Both the position numbers and the translations under genes were made by a program. A DNA stretch of 64,000 nucleotides. Source: Molanna angustata. Taxonomy: Eukaryota; Arthropoda; Insecta; Trichoptera; Molannidae. The notes below the pieces were generated by a model. The model did not search any database and was not told the origin of the DNA. It worked only from the letters and a program-made list of their open reading frames with translations. This document shows positions 1 to 11,400 of this stretch, piece by piece (within the stretch, counting starts at the first letter, position 1; every line of letters starts with the position of its first letter). The DNA lies in contig OY754972.1 of assembly GCA_963576475.1 (NCBI GenBank), positions 33,642,556 through 33,706,555 on the forward strand. Reading direction: 5' to 3'.

Positions 1-523
1 TGTCTCGCCATAAAAAATAATATTATATCATCTACTCATTCCTCCAAGATAATATAATTACAGAAAAAGGGCGAGAACATTGGCAACGATGAAATGCCCA
101 TAAAATAGAAGAAGAAGAAGAAAGACGCGAATTAATTAATAATTTATATTTTCTAGAAAATATTTTCAATGGATATTAAAAGACTACAGCAGTGCCGCCA
201 TTTTCGTACGGATGGATTGTTTGATTGTTTCTTCTAAAGACACTTGTTCCCGACAGCAGCTGCAAATCACACAAGGCGACACAGATTCTTACCTGCGATT
301 TTTCTATAGGTAGCGCTCCAAATTATTCATCTCAATGTATTCACGTCATGGGATGTTTGTTTTCATTTTTCTACCACCAGGGGCGCGGTAACCCGCCCGG
401 TATGGCGGTATACGGTAAATCTAAATGTCAAATTTACGTTATAACCTCAATATAGTCAATATTCATTCGAATTTGTATGGCGGTTTGTGGTTGTTCAATT
501 TTTATCGTGTTTAATTTAAAAAT
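1..523. other. No gene recognised; short GAA run
   Basis: A short (GAA)n run lies near 105-122. The stretch 225-455 can be read openly for 76 codons but the product resembles nothing known and has low coding character. Nothing else can be supported here. Confidence 0.5.
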
Positions 524-670
524 ATGCCATCAACACATTACTGTGTTCCATAATGCAAAAAAACAAAGGAGGGCATCTTTTTCCAAAGGATAAGTTAAAA
601 TTGATAAAGGCGAATTAACATGATAAGAGGAAACAGTCGTCTAGCTCAGTTTGCAATAATCATTTTCGGA
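524..670 (+). pseudogene. Degenerate THAP-type zinc finger
   Basis: Starting at an ATG at 524, the translation opens with MPSTHYCVP, then a stop codon, then CKK. After a change of frame it continues with HLFPKDK and later SSVCNNHF. The order C-x(n)-C, the HLFPKD block and C-x2-H-F is the layout of the THAP C2CH zinc finger, a DNA-binding domain found in host factors and in P-element-type transposases. Two in-frame stops and a frameshift show it is not functional. No downstream transposase domain was recognised. It may be a P-like element relic or a THAP gene fragment. Confidence 0.6.
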
Positions 671-1189
671 CATCTTACTATTAAAGAAAATTTCAACTGT
701 AAGTTAATAATATATTGTGAATACTTTACGGTAAAGTCTTAGGAGTAGGTCACTTTTCTACATTTATTTAATAAAAGACAAACGAATGATTTATTTTAGC
801 AAATTTACAACTTTGAAAAAGGTAAACAAATCACACAATACTTGAGAATGGTTGTTGTGGTTTCGCACATTCCAAAGCATTAAATTCTAGGAAAGTCCTG
901 TCCCTCGCTATCGCAATAATTTTTATGTCAATAGATAGACAATCGCGCATATATTACGGGAATATTAAAAGCTTTTAAAAATTATAAAAAATAACAAAAT
1001 TGCGAAAAATGTATGAAAGAATCTATATTAAAAACGGTTGGTTTCCTGACGCTACTCAAGTTTATCTTTTGTTTTGTTTCGTTCCACAAGATGACATTTA
1101 TATAATTTTCTAAAATTATATTGTATCTGAATTTTACATTATGTCCAATTGTGCGCCAACTTCATGGCTAGTTATATTCCATATTCAAT

Positions 1190-1365
1190 AATAACTTGAA
1201 TTGAACATGTATTAGCAGGAACAGTTTTCGTTGCTAAACCGTGTGCATTTGGAGGACTTGAATTGAATTCAACACAAGTTTTTAATTGCATTAGCGCAAC
1301 AAACTATGTAGTGCCTGATTCGAGGCAGTACTTGCCTCCTAATCAACATGGAAAGGTAAATACGC
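1190..1365 (+). repeat. Dispersed repeat, copy A
   Basis: About 175 bases here resemble 38349-38520 in the same orientation. Shared blocks include TTGAATTGAACA, GTATTAGCAGGAACA, GTGCATTTGGA, ATTCGAGGCAGTACTTGCCT and AAATACGCA. The block contains a hairpin, GAGGCA-GTACT-TGCCTC. Its family is unknown, but structure and dispersal suggest a short mobile element. Confidence 0.65.
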
Positions 1366-1439
1366 ATCTTCTTCTTCATATTCAAATAAATTATACCATC
1401 AATATTATAATAATTTAGCAGGAATTGAATTCCAGATTG

Positions 1440-2910
1440 AACTCAATAAAATGTAGATTATTTTTGAAACAAAACATTTCAGGAATATCATCAGGGGGAA
1501 TGAAGCAGAAACAGAGTTTCTGCTCAGTTTGTATCTGCCGATGCAGCAAACAATTTTTGTCTTAATCCAGTTGTTTCTCAACACAACTATAAAGTTTTTG
1601 TGCCAACACCAATTGGTGTAATCAGAGGTATCTCCACAAATTTGACAAATGATGAAATTATTGATAATATTATTGCCCCAGAAAATTGTGGTCGTTTGAC
1701 TAACAAGAGAAATTTTTCAATTGAAAAACAATATGGGATGGTCGACCCACCTATACACCTTCTGAAACAGTAGTATTGACATTTAACAGTCAAATTCTTC
1801 CTCAACGAGTTTTCATTGCTTATAATTATTTTCTTGTTACAAAATATAAATATCTGACAATCCAATGTTTCAAATGATGTAGATTCGGTCACATTCGGTC
1901 ACATCATAAAACTATGTTGCTCTATAGCTAGGTGCTTCAAATGCGGAGGACCTCACATGGGCATAGATGTTAAATCAAGTATAACATGTATTTCTTGTAT
2001 GGGAAGTATGATATAGCTACTAGTAAAGTCTGCCCGGAATGGTAGTATATCATATACAGAAGCAGCAAAATTGATTCCTGCTGTTAGACATGTATATTCT
2101 GAAATCACGGCTCAAAACCGTAATTGTATTCCTATGCAAATGTCAATTTCATTCCGAAAGATTGTTTATTCTACAAATTCTCCTCGACTACCCACATCAC
2201 CTGGTTATAATAAAATAGAACACGATGGTATATTAAAACAATACCAAATTCCACAACCTGAAAATGATTGTGCTCTTCCATTTAACCCTGAGAAAAAAGA
2301 TGGTACAGACATGATAATTTCTAATCTAATAATTGTTTCAAGTTTTCTTTCAAATACCAATATACCGTCCAACGTTGCCCAGTTAATAACAGAAATATTC
2401 AATACCTAACCTTAAGAATGTCCATTCCAACAGAAAGGATTCTTCAGTGGAACAGCTGTCGTGCTGAAAAAAACAACAAAACAGATATTTGTTACCTACT
2501 TAATAAATATAAACCGTGTGTAAGTGCAATATCCGAGACCTGGTTCTAACCTGGTTGTCAGTATCATTTTCCAGGTTATTCCTGTCTGAGAGATGACAGA
2601 TTGGACGGAAAGGCCGGGTCTAGCTTTTCATACATAATTCTATCCCCTTTTCACCAGTTCATATTGACACTAATGAATTATCTTTTAATGTAGTGGCTAC
2701 AAAAGTAAAAAAAAAAAAAACAATCATATCTATATACATACCTCATCCATCTCAAACAACCAATCTCCAGTTACAACAACTCCACAATTTCACTCCTATT
2801 ACTAGGAGACATGAATGCACACCAACCTTCATGGAGATCGTCCAAGTCTAACGCATTTGGAAAAGAAATTATTACACACATATACCTACACTAAATGTTC
2901 AGTGTGCAAG
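1440..2910 (+). mobile_element. Decayed I-clade non-LTR retrotransposon
   Basis: Broken reading frames run in order. First come ORF1-like pieces (VPTPIGVIRGIS near 1600, then degenerate CCHC knuckles with RCFKCGGPHMG near 1930). A stretch from about 2050 to 2409 follows, with SYTEAAKLIP and NDCALPFNPE, which parallels SYIEAAGMFP and NGCALPLTNE in the better preserved ORF1 at 45572-47065. From 2418 a start resembling an endonuclease (ILQWNSCRA, SETWF) follows, then GDMNAHQPSW near 2810. Stops and frameshifts occur throughout, and no reverse transcriptase region is visible beyond about 2910. It is an older, 3'-lost relative of the 45.4-52.0 kb element. Confidence 0.8.
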
Positions 2911-3469
2911 AAAGTATTTTTTTTATGGCGCTGGCCGATTTACTAATGATATTAATAACAATTAAGCACTACAAATAATCACACTCAATTATTATTATTA
3001 CCATTATACACTTCCTCAAAACAATTAGCAGATCAATGCGTAAATTGTAAATTATTTAAAAGAGCAAAATAAAATGCAACAAACGCATCATCAAGCTTTC
3101 AATTGGGAATAGTTCACCCATCCAGATACTTAACATATCAAAGGATTAGGCTCTGAGGAGGTCTCTATACTACCTATCAAACCTACTGATTCCCGAATAT
3201 TAACCTTTAAAAAATCTTTAACGATTCTACATGTATTCATTATTACCATTTTTATTATTAAGTTTTTCGATAAATCTAAAATTTCTAAGTTACAGATTAA
3301 GGATTTTGGAATAATACCAGTGGCTGAAATAATGAACGGTAATATTATTATTTTAAAAGAATGTCAAAGTCTTTTAATCTCGTTACCTAAAGCGGTGTAT
3401 TTTCTAATTTTTTCATCAAATGATTTTATGTTACTAGAATTCGGAATAGCCACATCAAATATTATTATT
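2911..3469. other. AT-rich stretch, nothing recognised
   Basis: No convincing ORF, RNA gene or repeat end was recognised. ATT-rich simple sequence occurs near 2985-3005 and 3455-3475. Confidence 0.5.
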
Positions 3470-3610
3470 ATTATATGCTGCAAAGCCTCTAATTTGGTGT
3501 TTTTTGACTTCAAAGTTGGAAAAACCATGCAAAAACTCTACTACTGCATACAATTCTTTCACATGGGACTAAGGTTAATACTAAATCTCTTGAATGAATC
3601 GACAGTTGGA
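3470..3610 (-). mobile_element. Helentron-like (HINE) fragment, 5' end
   Basis: Read on the minus strand, the fragment begins at 3610 with TCCAACTGTCGATTC. Its interior at about 3484-3535 matches the TTTTCCAACTTTGAAG and GTCAAAAAACACCAA part of the full copies at 27996 and 48928. Only the first part of the element is present. The base preceding the 5' end in element orientation is T, fitting T^T insertion. Confidence 0.75.
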
Positions 3611-3959
3611 ATAATTGGATTTCATTTAGTTTTTTTTTGCATCTACATAAGTAGGTATCAATGATTAATTCAATATTGGATGAGAGAGTGGTCCTGTAAT
3701 TCTGAATCTGTTAATTTTATCTTTCAATTCCAATATTTTTATACAATTATCGTTATTGGCCAATATTTTGTTGATCTTATCAACTTTGTGACTATCTTCT
3801 GGTTTTCTTTTTGTTGAACAAATTTTTCAATATAATCGTCAACATTTAGCTTGAAGCATCCTAAAGGGTATGAATCTATGTCAAAGATACTTGCGTAAAC
3901 TTCTTTGATAGCTATGATTAGTCTTGAATTAAACAATGATTGGCACCAGCTCTGTAATT

Positions 3960-4545
3960 CATTATGTTTACACCATCATACCATCCTTTTCATTACATTT
4001 ACACCGTCAAGCCATTCTTTTCATTACGTTTACACTGTCTTCTATCCTTTTCATTTCCTTTACACCGTCATGCCATCCTTTTCATTACGTTTACACCGTC
4101 AAGCCGTTCTTTTCATTACGTTTACACCGTCTTCTATCCTTTTCATTATGTTTACACCATCATGCCATCCTTTTCATTACGTTTACACCGTCTTCTATCC
4201 TTTTCATTATGTTTACGCCATCATGCCATCCTTTTCATTACGTTTACACCGTCTTCTATCCTTTTCATTTTGTTTACACCGTCATGCCATCCTTTTATTA
4301 CGTTTACACTGTCAAGCCATTCTTTTCATTACTTTAACACCGTCTTCTATCCTTTTCATTATGTTTACACCATCATGCCATCCTTTTCATTACCTTTACA
4401 CCGTCTTCTATCCTTTTCATTATGTTTACACCGTCATGCCATTCTTTTCATTATGTTTACACCGTCTTCTATCCTTTTCTTTATGTTTACTCCATCATGC
4501 CAACCTTTTCATTACATTTACATCATCATGCCCTGCCCTGAACTC
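3960..4545 (+). repeat. Minisatellite, ~30-31 bp unit
   Basis: About 19 tandem units occur, each built from CCTTTTCATTACG/ATG, TTTACACCGTC/ATC and an ending of either ATGCCAT or TTCTAT. The two ending types alternate irregularly. Several frames stay open across the array (products rich in FHYVYT and FITFTPS), but they are repeat translations, not genes. Confidence 0.9.
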
Positions 4546-5293
4546 TTATTACATACATTTCGGCTTTGTATAATTTCTTTGTCTGCAAATTGCTGCTGGA
4601 TCCAGCATTTTTTTATAAAGTCAGAAAAAATGCTGCTTGATTTTGACCTTCTTTGTCTTGTTTAAAAATGAAACAAATATTGAGAAAATAATTGTTTATT
4701 TCTATGATATATATATATTTTTGTATTTTTATATATAATGCTGTCATTATAAATCGTAAACATATTTATTGTGTTATTGCATTGCCTTAATCATATAGAG
4801 TCCATAAAATTACATTAAATTCCATAAACCAAGTCCATAGCATGTCCATAAATAAAATGAAGATATACAATAACAAATTAATATTAAATTTTAAAAATAC
4901 CAAATCATAAGCAATATCCCAAAAACTCAAAATTAATAAAAAAGAAACTCAAAAACTCAATGTTTTATTTTATACATAAAATTATGTTTATGTATGTTTT
5001 ACTTTGTAGATAAAAATGAACCTATTTTTCAACAAAGGAATTATTTTAGTATATCGCAAGTTTCTACACAATTATATTGTTAGATAAAGTAATGAAAGTC
5101 CTTTTCTTCTTCTTTTGATTTTTCTCTTAATCGGGGTCAGCCCTTGTAGTACATAATCTCCAGGACACCCTGTCCTGGCTCGTCAAGGTATTGATGTGGT
5201 CCCTTTGAATTTCCATTTGAAAGCTAGACCATCAAAGTAGTGAAAATCAAAAAAAAGAAATACTATGGCAAGAAAGATATGTTGTTGTAACAT
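4546..5293. other. Region downstream of the opsin gene
   Basis: Mostly AT-rich. Around 5130-5215 a moderately GC stretch (CGGGGTCAGCCC, CAGGACACCCTGTCCTGG) looks like the tail of an RTE-type retrotransposon, but this is weak. The opsin 3' untranslated region must lie in this interval on the minus strand. Confidence 0.45.
4964..4969 (-). terminator. Candidate opsin polyadenylation signal
   Basis: AATAAA on the minus strand lies about 325 bases past the opsin stop codon and is the first such hexamer I found there. Transcript 3' ends would be needed to confirm its use. Confidence 0.35.
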
Positions 5294-5408
5294 TTAACTA
5301 GCTGCTGTAGGGGCAGCTGGAGCTTGTGTACAGTCTGTTGTCGCAGAAGCAGTTTCTTGTAATGGTTCATTGATTGCTAACCAAGGCAGTTTCTTTTGTA
5401 ATTCAGCT
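5294..5408 (-). CDS. UV opsin last coding exon
   Basis: Acceptor TTTCAG|AGCTG. Encodes [15 protein letters not shown] and a short Thr/Ala-rich tail ending PTAAS, then TAA at 5294-5296. ELQKKLPWL is the conserved start of the opsin cytoplasmic tail. Confidence 0.92.
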
Positions 5409-8400
5409 CTGAAATGAAAAAAGGCAAAGAAATAATTAAGTATGATGAGTTACATAGTGTGGTATACGGCTTTACCGTATACACATATATATACATAGGT
5501 ATGTATATTCCCGAAGAAACAGTATCTCTTCACGAAACGAACGGTCTGATGTCAGTCCAATATTAGTACCCATACAATAAACACGCTGTCAGTGCTCGCA
5601 TTACTAGGTATATAGATATTTACGCGTGCATTATTTGAAATACATACCTATATGTTAGAAATACAGAAATATACTTATTTATACTTGAATTATAACTAGG
5701 TACATTTACTTGTGTTAAAATAAACTGCAATTAAAGATCATTGTGCCTAATTTGAAAACACCACACAGAGATAGGTATGTAATAAAAATAATATTAGATG
5801 AGAATTAAGTGAAATGATTGAGACACACACAAGCGGCAGTTTTTTCTTTCTGTATTGAATTATTGAAAGAATTCTTTATTTAATCCAACTGTCGAATATA
5901 CAAAGTTGAAAAAACTGAAAAATATAGACCTGGCATACAAATCTCGCTTATCTTGGCTTGATACTTTGTCGATATGTTTAGAGAAATAAATTTACAATTT
6001 TCGAAAAAAATATTGAAATACGCCGAAACACCTACATAATTTCATTTTATATAAAAAATGTAAACATTTATAGCAGTGTATCTCAAACTTTTTTTATAAA
6101 TTGAATTTAGTGACGACATCATTTAACACCATTTGTATGGCAGTATCTCCGGGGACTCTCAATAGTTTGATACTTAATCTCCATACATACCATCAAGCTG
6201 TTTACATACTCGGGGTAGGCCTCCACTCTATCCCATCTTGACATGTACATTTTTTTATATAAAACAAAATATTTTAAAATATTGAATAATTTGAATTTTA
6301 GGGCTTATAGTTTATTCTTCAACTGAACATACTATAGCCATCGACAGTTGGATCTCATGTATTACATGCATCTAGTTTTATTATTTGTTTCTATCAAGGG
6401 AATTATTATTTTTTGTCTTGCTCTTATTTATTATCATGGTGTAAAATGAAGTCAGGCATAAATATCACCAAATATCTAGAACGAGCTTCTTCTTGCTTTG
6501 TTGGTTTACGTGCAAATATTTGGCTACAACTATACCTGAATATGAATAAATTTGAACTGACCTGTATCTTGGGTGACTAATGGCATATACATATGGATCT
6601 ATACATGCCACCATTTTACAAGCACACGCTGGTATCATAGCTACCTGTAATATAAGGAATATTGTTTTAAAAGATAATTAATTTGAATATGAATACAACC
6701 AGTTTAAAGATGTGTAATTTCAAAAAACAAAAACTGAATTAAACATTTATATTGAATTAAATAATAAAATTGATTACTTTTGTATAGAGACATTAGGAAT
6801 ACATTTTTCCTTACAAAACTTAGAAATTAGCTATCGTCAGATCATATAAGAAATTCAGAACTGGCTAGTATAGATAGGTTTATATTTATTTTACTATACA
6901 ACATTCACCAATGGCTGCATTTATTTCAATATTAGGTGGAAGTGGTGAGGTGGGATATGACAGAGAATGCACTGAAGTGAGGACAGTGGAAGTCTGTAAG
7001 ACGCAGAAAGCAGACCCCACTATTATGTAGGACAATTGCTGAGGAAAAGAAGAAAACTAGGTGGAATTATGTAAGAGATGTTTAACTATAAAAAGACTTG
7101 TTATCAGGTTCAGTATTATTATTAGCAGATCATGTCTCCACCCCCCACTGTTAGATAAATGCCAGAAATATTATGAGATTGTAAAATATCAATTGATTAA
7201 CATTTCTCTGACAGCAGTGTTTACTAAGTATATGATTATTTAAAAATTACCCCTGGTGTAAGAAGGTTATGATTTCCAAAGGCTCCTATTAGAGCCAAAA
7301 CTGCATACGGTGTCCATGAAGCAACAAATAAGAAGCAGATAGTTATTGCTGCTTTTGCTATTCGTATTTCAGCCGATTGATTATTTTGGTTCTGGTTACT
7401 TCTCAAAGATTCCACATTCATTTTCTTGGCTTGCTCTCGGAGTGTCTTCTCATGGTTGATAACGTGGCTAACAATTTGACTGTAATAATATATGATCATA
7501 GACATGGGTATCACATAACTGCAGGTGAATATTACAGCGACAAACAGGTGATTGTCAAATGTATTTGTTAGGTAGTCAAATGTACATTGGGTCAGAAAAC
7601 CCTCTGAAAAAATAAATTAAATAATTTGTTCACTTTAATATTATAAAATATATCATACAGATGACACTTACAGTATAAAGTATATCATACAGATGACACA
7701 TACAGTAGTATAAAATATATTATACAGATGACACATACAGTAGTATAAAATACCTATTACTAAGTAATAGTTAACAAAATTAATTTATTTTACTTTGATT
7801 TTACTAAAATAAAATTTGATTGGTTGGTTTGTGCAGTGAGTGAGACAATATTCAAATCTCTTCATCACAATATTAATACTCTTGTTTCACTTTCTTGTTT
7901 TTCTTTGCATTTTTACATACAATTATGATAAAAAATCTCATAATTTTTTATTCTATTAATTTTAGACCGCAAATACAACTCCTATTTACTGGTATCGCTC
8001 TAAAAATTATTGTGATTTTTTTAATAAAAAAAAAAATTTTAAACATCACAGACACCCTGTTTACTTCAAGAATGTTTAATTAAGCATTTGAGTATTTACT
8101 ATGTATACCTACATTAGCGAATCTATAATACTACTTCGAATTTGCTCGAGCAGGTACCCTTCAACTGTCCGCAGCGCGTCACTCGCATTAATCACTTGTT
8201 CAGGTTGCCCCACTGCACCACTAACTATGCTCGTAATTCGTTTATGCAGCGCAGTTGTTTGCAGTTTAATATGTTATTCGGTGACCTGGACATATTTTTA
8301 TTGAATAAGGGACAGTTTAGGAGAGGTGTACGAGAAGTACTTGAATCATCTGATTCTTAACTACTAAATAAAAGTGACGTGTGACACAAGTAATTGTTCC

Positions 8401-11400
8401 ATTGTTTATGCATGTTATTATTTATTTGTATATTTATTAATTTGTTTATTGATTTTTTATTTTATTTATTTATTTTTTTTTCTCTCTTTTTATTAATTAA
8501 TTGATTTATTTATTGATTTAATTATTTGTTTATAAATCGAATTATTGTTTTTTTTTTATAATTTAATTTTGACTTTAATTTAAAATTGGTAATATTAAGA
8601 AAATGGTCTTCACTGGTCCATATGCTGGTAACTCATTTGTGTTTATACATTGTAGTTATGACTGTCAGTACTCTAAAATAAAATAAAAACATACCAGGAA
8701 CAAATCTTCCCCAGATTTCAAGAAGAGGAAGAACGGCCCATGGTATTGTGTAAGCCCATACCATTCCAACCATGAACATTGCTTTTGTTTTAGTTAGCTT
8801 TCCATCAAATGGTCTTGTGATTACATTATATCTACAAAAATAATTTAAGATTAATTCAATTATCTTTTATGCATTTAAAAAAAGAAAATCAAAAGACTTA
8901 GCAGTAAATTCTCAACTTATAATTGTTTTTTTCTGATGAATTTAAGAAACAAATCTGTGTGCTTTTAGGGAATATTTGATAAAATCCCAAAATGACAAAT
9001 AGGAGTGAAGGACAAAACAAAAACTTTAGTTTGATTATAAATTCATTGCAAAAGCAAGAGTTTTCAAACCAATTCTAATCAAACAGCATTTGCCTGAAAT
9101 TCATCATTTTATAATGTAACAAAAATACATTAAAAAATATTTTGTATTAAAATTAGTAAAATTACATATTATGTAATGTTGGATGAATTGTGAATATTTG
9201 ACATGTACCTGTCATAAGCAATGCACGCATTAGTCATTCCAGCTCCGATTCCACTCAACGATCCCATCAAAGCAAATGCTTGACATCCCAGAATGCCGGA
9301 AGCAAATCCTCGTTTGAAGCAGTTGTAAATGAAAATGGGCGTTTTTGCCATCATCATAAAGTCGCAAAATGCTAAGTTGACAACAAATATGTTACTTGGT
9401 GTCTGAAGAGATTTGGCACTAGAAGTGTTTAGAATGAACATTAAAACAAATATTTTACTTGGTATCTGATGAGATTTTGCACTAGAAGTGTTTAGAATGA
9501 ACATTAAAACCAATATTTTACTTGGTGTCTGAAGAGATTTGGCACTAGAAGTGTTTAGAATGAACATTAAAACAAATATTTTACTTGGTATCTGATGAGA
9601 TTTTGCACTAGAAGTGTTTAGAATGAACATTAAAACAAAATATTTTACTTGGTATCTGATGAGATTTTGCATTAGAAGTGTTTTGAATGAAAATTAGAAC
9701 CTATTACTGCGTTTTTTAAAGAAATTGAAGAAAATTAATACAATTGTAAAAAGTGTACCTACATCAGAGGAAATTAACTTGAAATGAAGAGTTAAAAACT
9801 TATTAAAATAATACATCATTATAAACATTTTCGGTCAAATATATGTATTATAATATATCTATATATTATAGAACATGGACAGCCAGAAGAACCAATGTGT
9901 CAATTCTAGACGAGCTAAGGATCGAGGATCGTCTATCGACGATATGTTACAGACGTATCCTTCAATTCTTTGGACACATTGCCAGAAGGGAACCAGACTG
10001 CCTCGAGAAGCTTGTTGTGATGGGCAGCGTGGAAGGACGGAGATCTCATGGTCGCTTACCGACCAGATGGAGCGATTTGGTTAAGTCCACAATGGGGTCT
10101 TCGGTGACTGGTGCTCTGCGTTCAGCCCAAAACAGATTGGCATGGAGGCGGGCCATACGTGTGGCGACAGACTACAGCCGCTATCCTCAGTCATGAGGAA
10201 AAGGACGAATGATAATGATATATTATAGGTAGGTACTTATGGGATACTTACATATTTAATATTTTGTCACATTAAAATATTGGTTGTTTAACTATTTTTG
10301 TAAGGATTTTAAAATAAATATAATATAATGATAACTACAATAAAAACTTTCTGCATAAGCAGTGAAATTATTATGAAGTTGTGTTAAATAGTATTCTGAA
10401 CATATTAGATATTGAACATATTGAAGGTACAAGTAGATACTTACGTTGAAAAGACCCACATGACAAGGCCATTTCCCAATAAAGAAGCAACAGTGAAAGC
10501 TATATAAATGAGTCCTAACAAAAAGTGCATAGAAGCTTCTGGTTCAGGGAACTGCAGCCAGTGTTCTGGTATTTGTTTCAGATCTTCCGGTGACAGATTC
10601 CATCCCATTAATCTTATCTCTTCGGAAACTCTATAACAGTATTTCAAACAAATACATTTAAGTATCATTGTTCATATTCTTAAAAATAAAGATGAATGTT
10701 AAAGGACAATATATCCTCATTTATAATTTTTAAACAATTTACTTGCAGTCACAAATAACCATTGTCGGCCTTCGTTGCTATATATCAGTTGATTCAATAT
10801 TTAACTGACTCCGGAGTGAAAAGGGACCCGAGTTTGTTTCCCGGTGGGGACACACTTTTTAATTGTGTTGTCAGTCTGGATATAATCATAAGCCTCCAGA
10901 ACGTGGCAACTTGCTTGTTATTGAGTGAAAGTTAAATTAATATCTGGAATAGTGTCTGTTAGTTGCCTGAGAAGCAATATAAGCAAAAAATTAACAATAA
11001 AAAACTGACACCAAAAATGAATTTTTGTTAAATATTTGTTTATTTAAATGTCAGAAGTACTTACCTATTGATTTTATTTTATAAAGAACAGCACACACAG
11101 TACATACATACATACAATTATAAAATGGAAATAAGACTTCCATTATCTCTACATACTATATGTGCCGATCGCTGTGGCACAGTTGGTAAGCCGTTTGGCT
11201 CCTGTGCGGGCGTTCTGGGTTCGATCCCCAGCAGAGGAGAAATTTATTTCTCACGCAATTCTTGCTTCTTTGGGCTGGGAACACTGGTTATTTGGAAGAA
11301 ATTGCTATATGGCAATAAACTCGCCACTTGTGCAGGGTGCAAGGGAGTGTTTATTATTCTTCTTCTTCTTCTTCTTTAGCCGTCTCTCCACTGCTGGATG

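Noticed and set aside
3905..4665. Three overlapping ORFs of 133-233 codons
   Set aside because: All read through the ~30-bp minisatellite.
8142..8360. Small ORF in opsin intron 4 as a nested gene
   Set aside because: 72 codons, no recognised domain, overlapping open frame in another phase.
9419..9672. The full 9169-9672 open frame as one long opsin exon
   Set aside because: The residues upstream of 9418 are repeats of the exon start and have no counterpart in opsins; the acceptor at 9419 joins in phase with exon 2.
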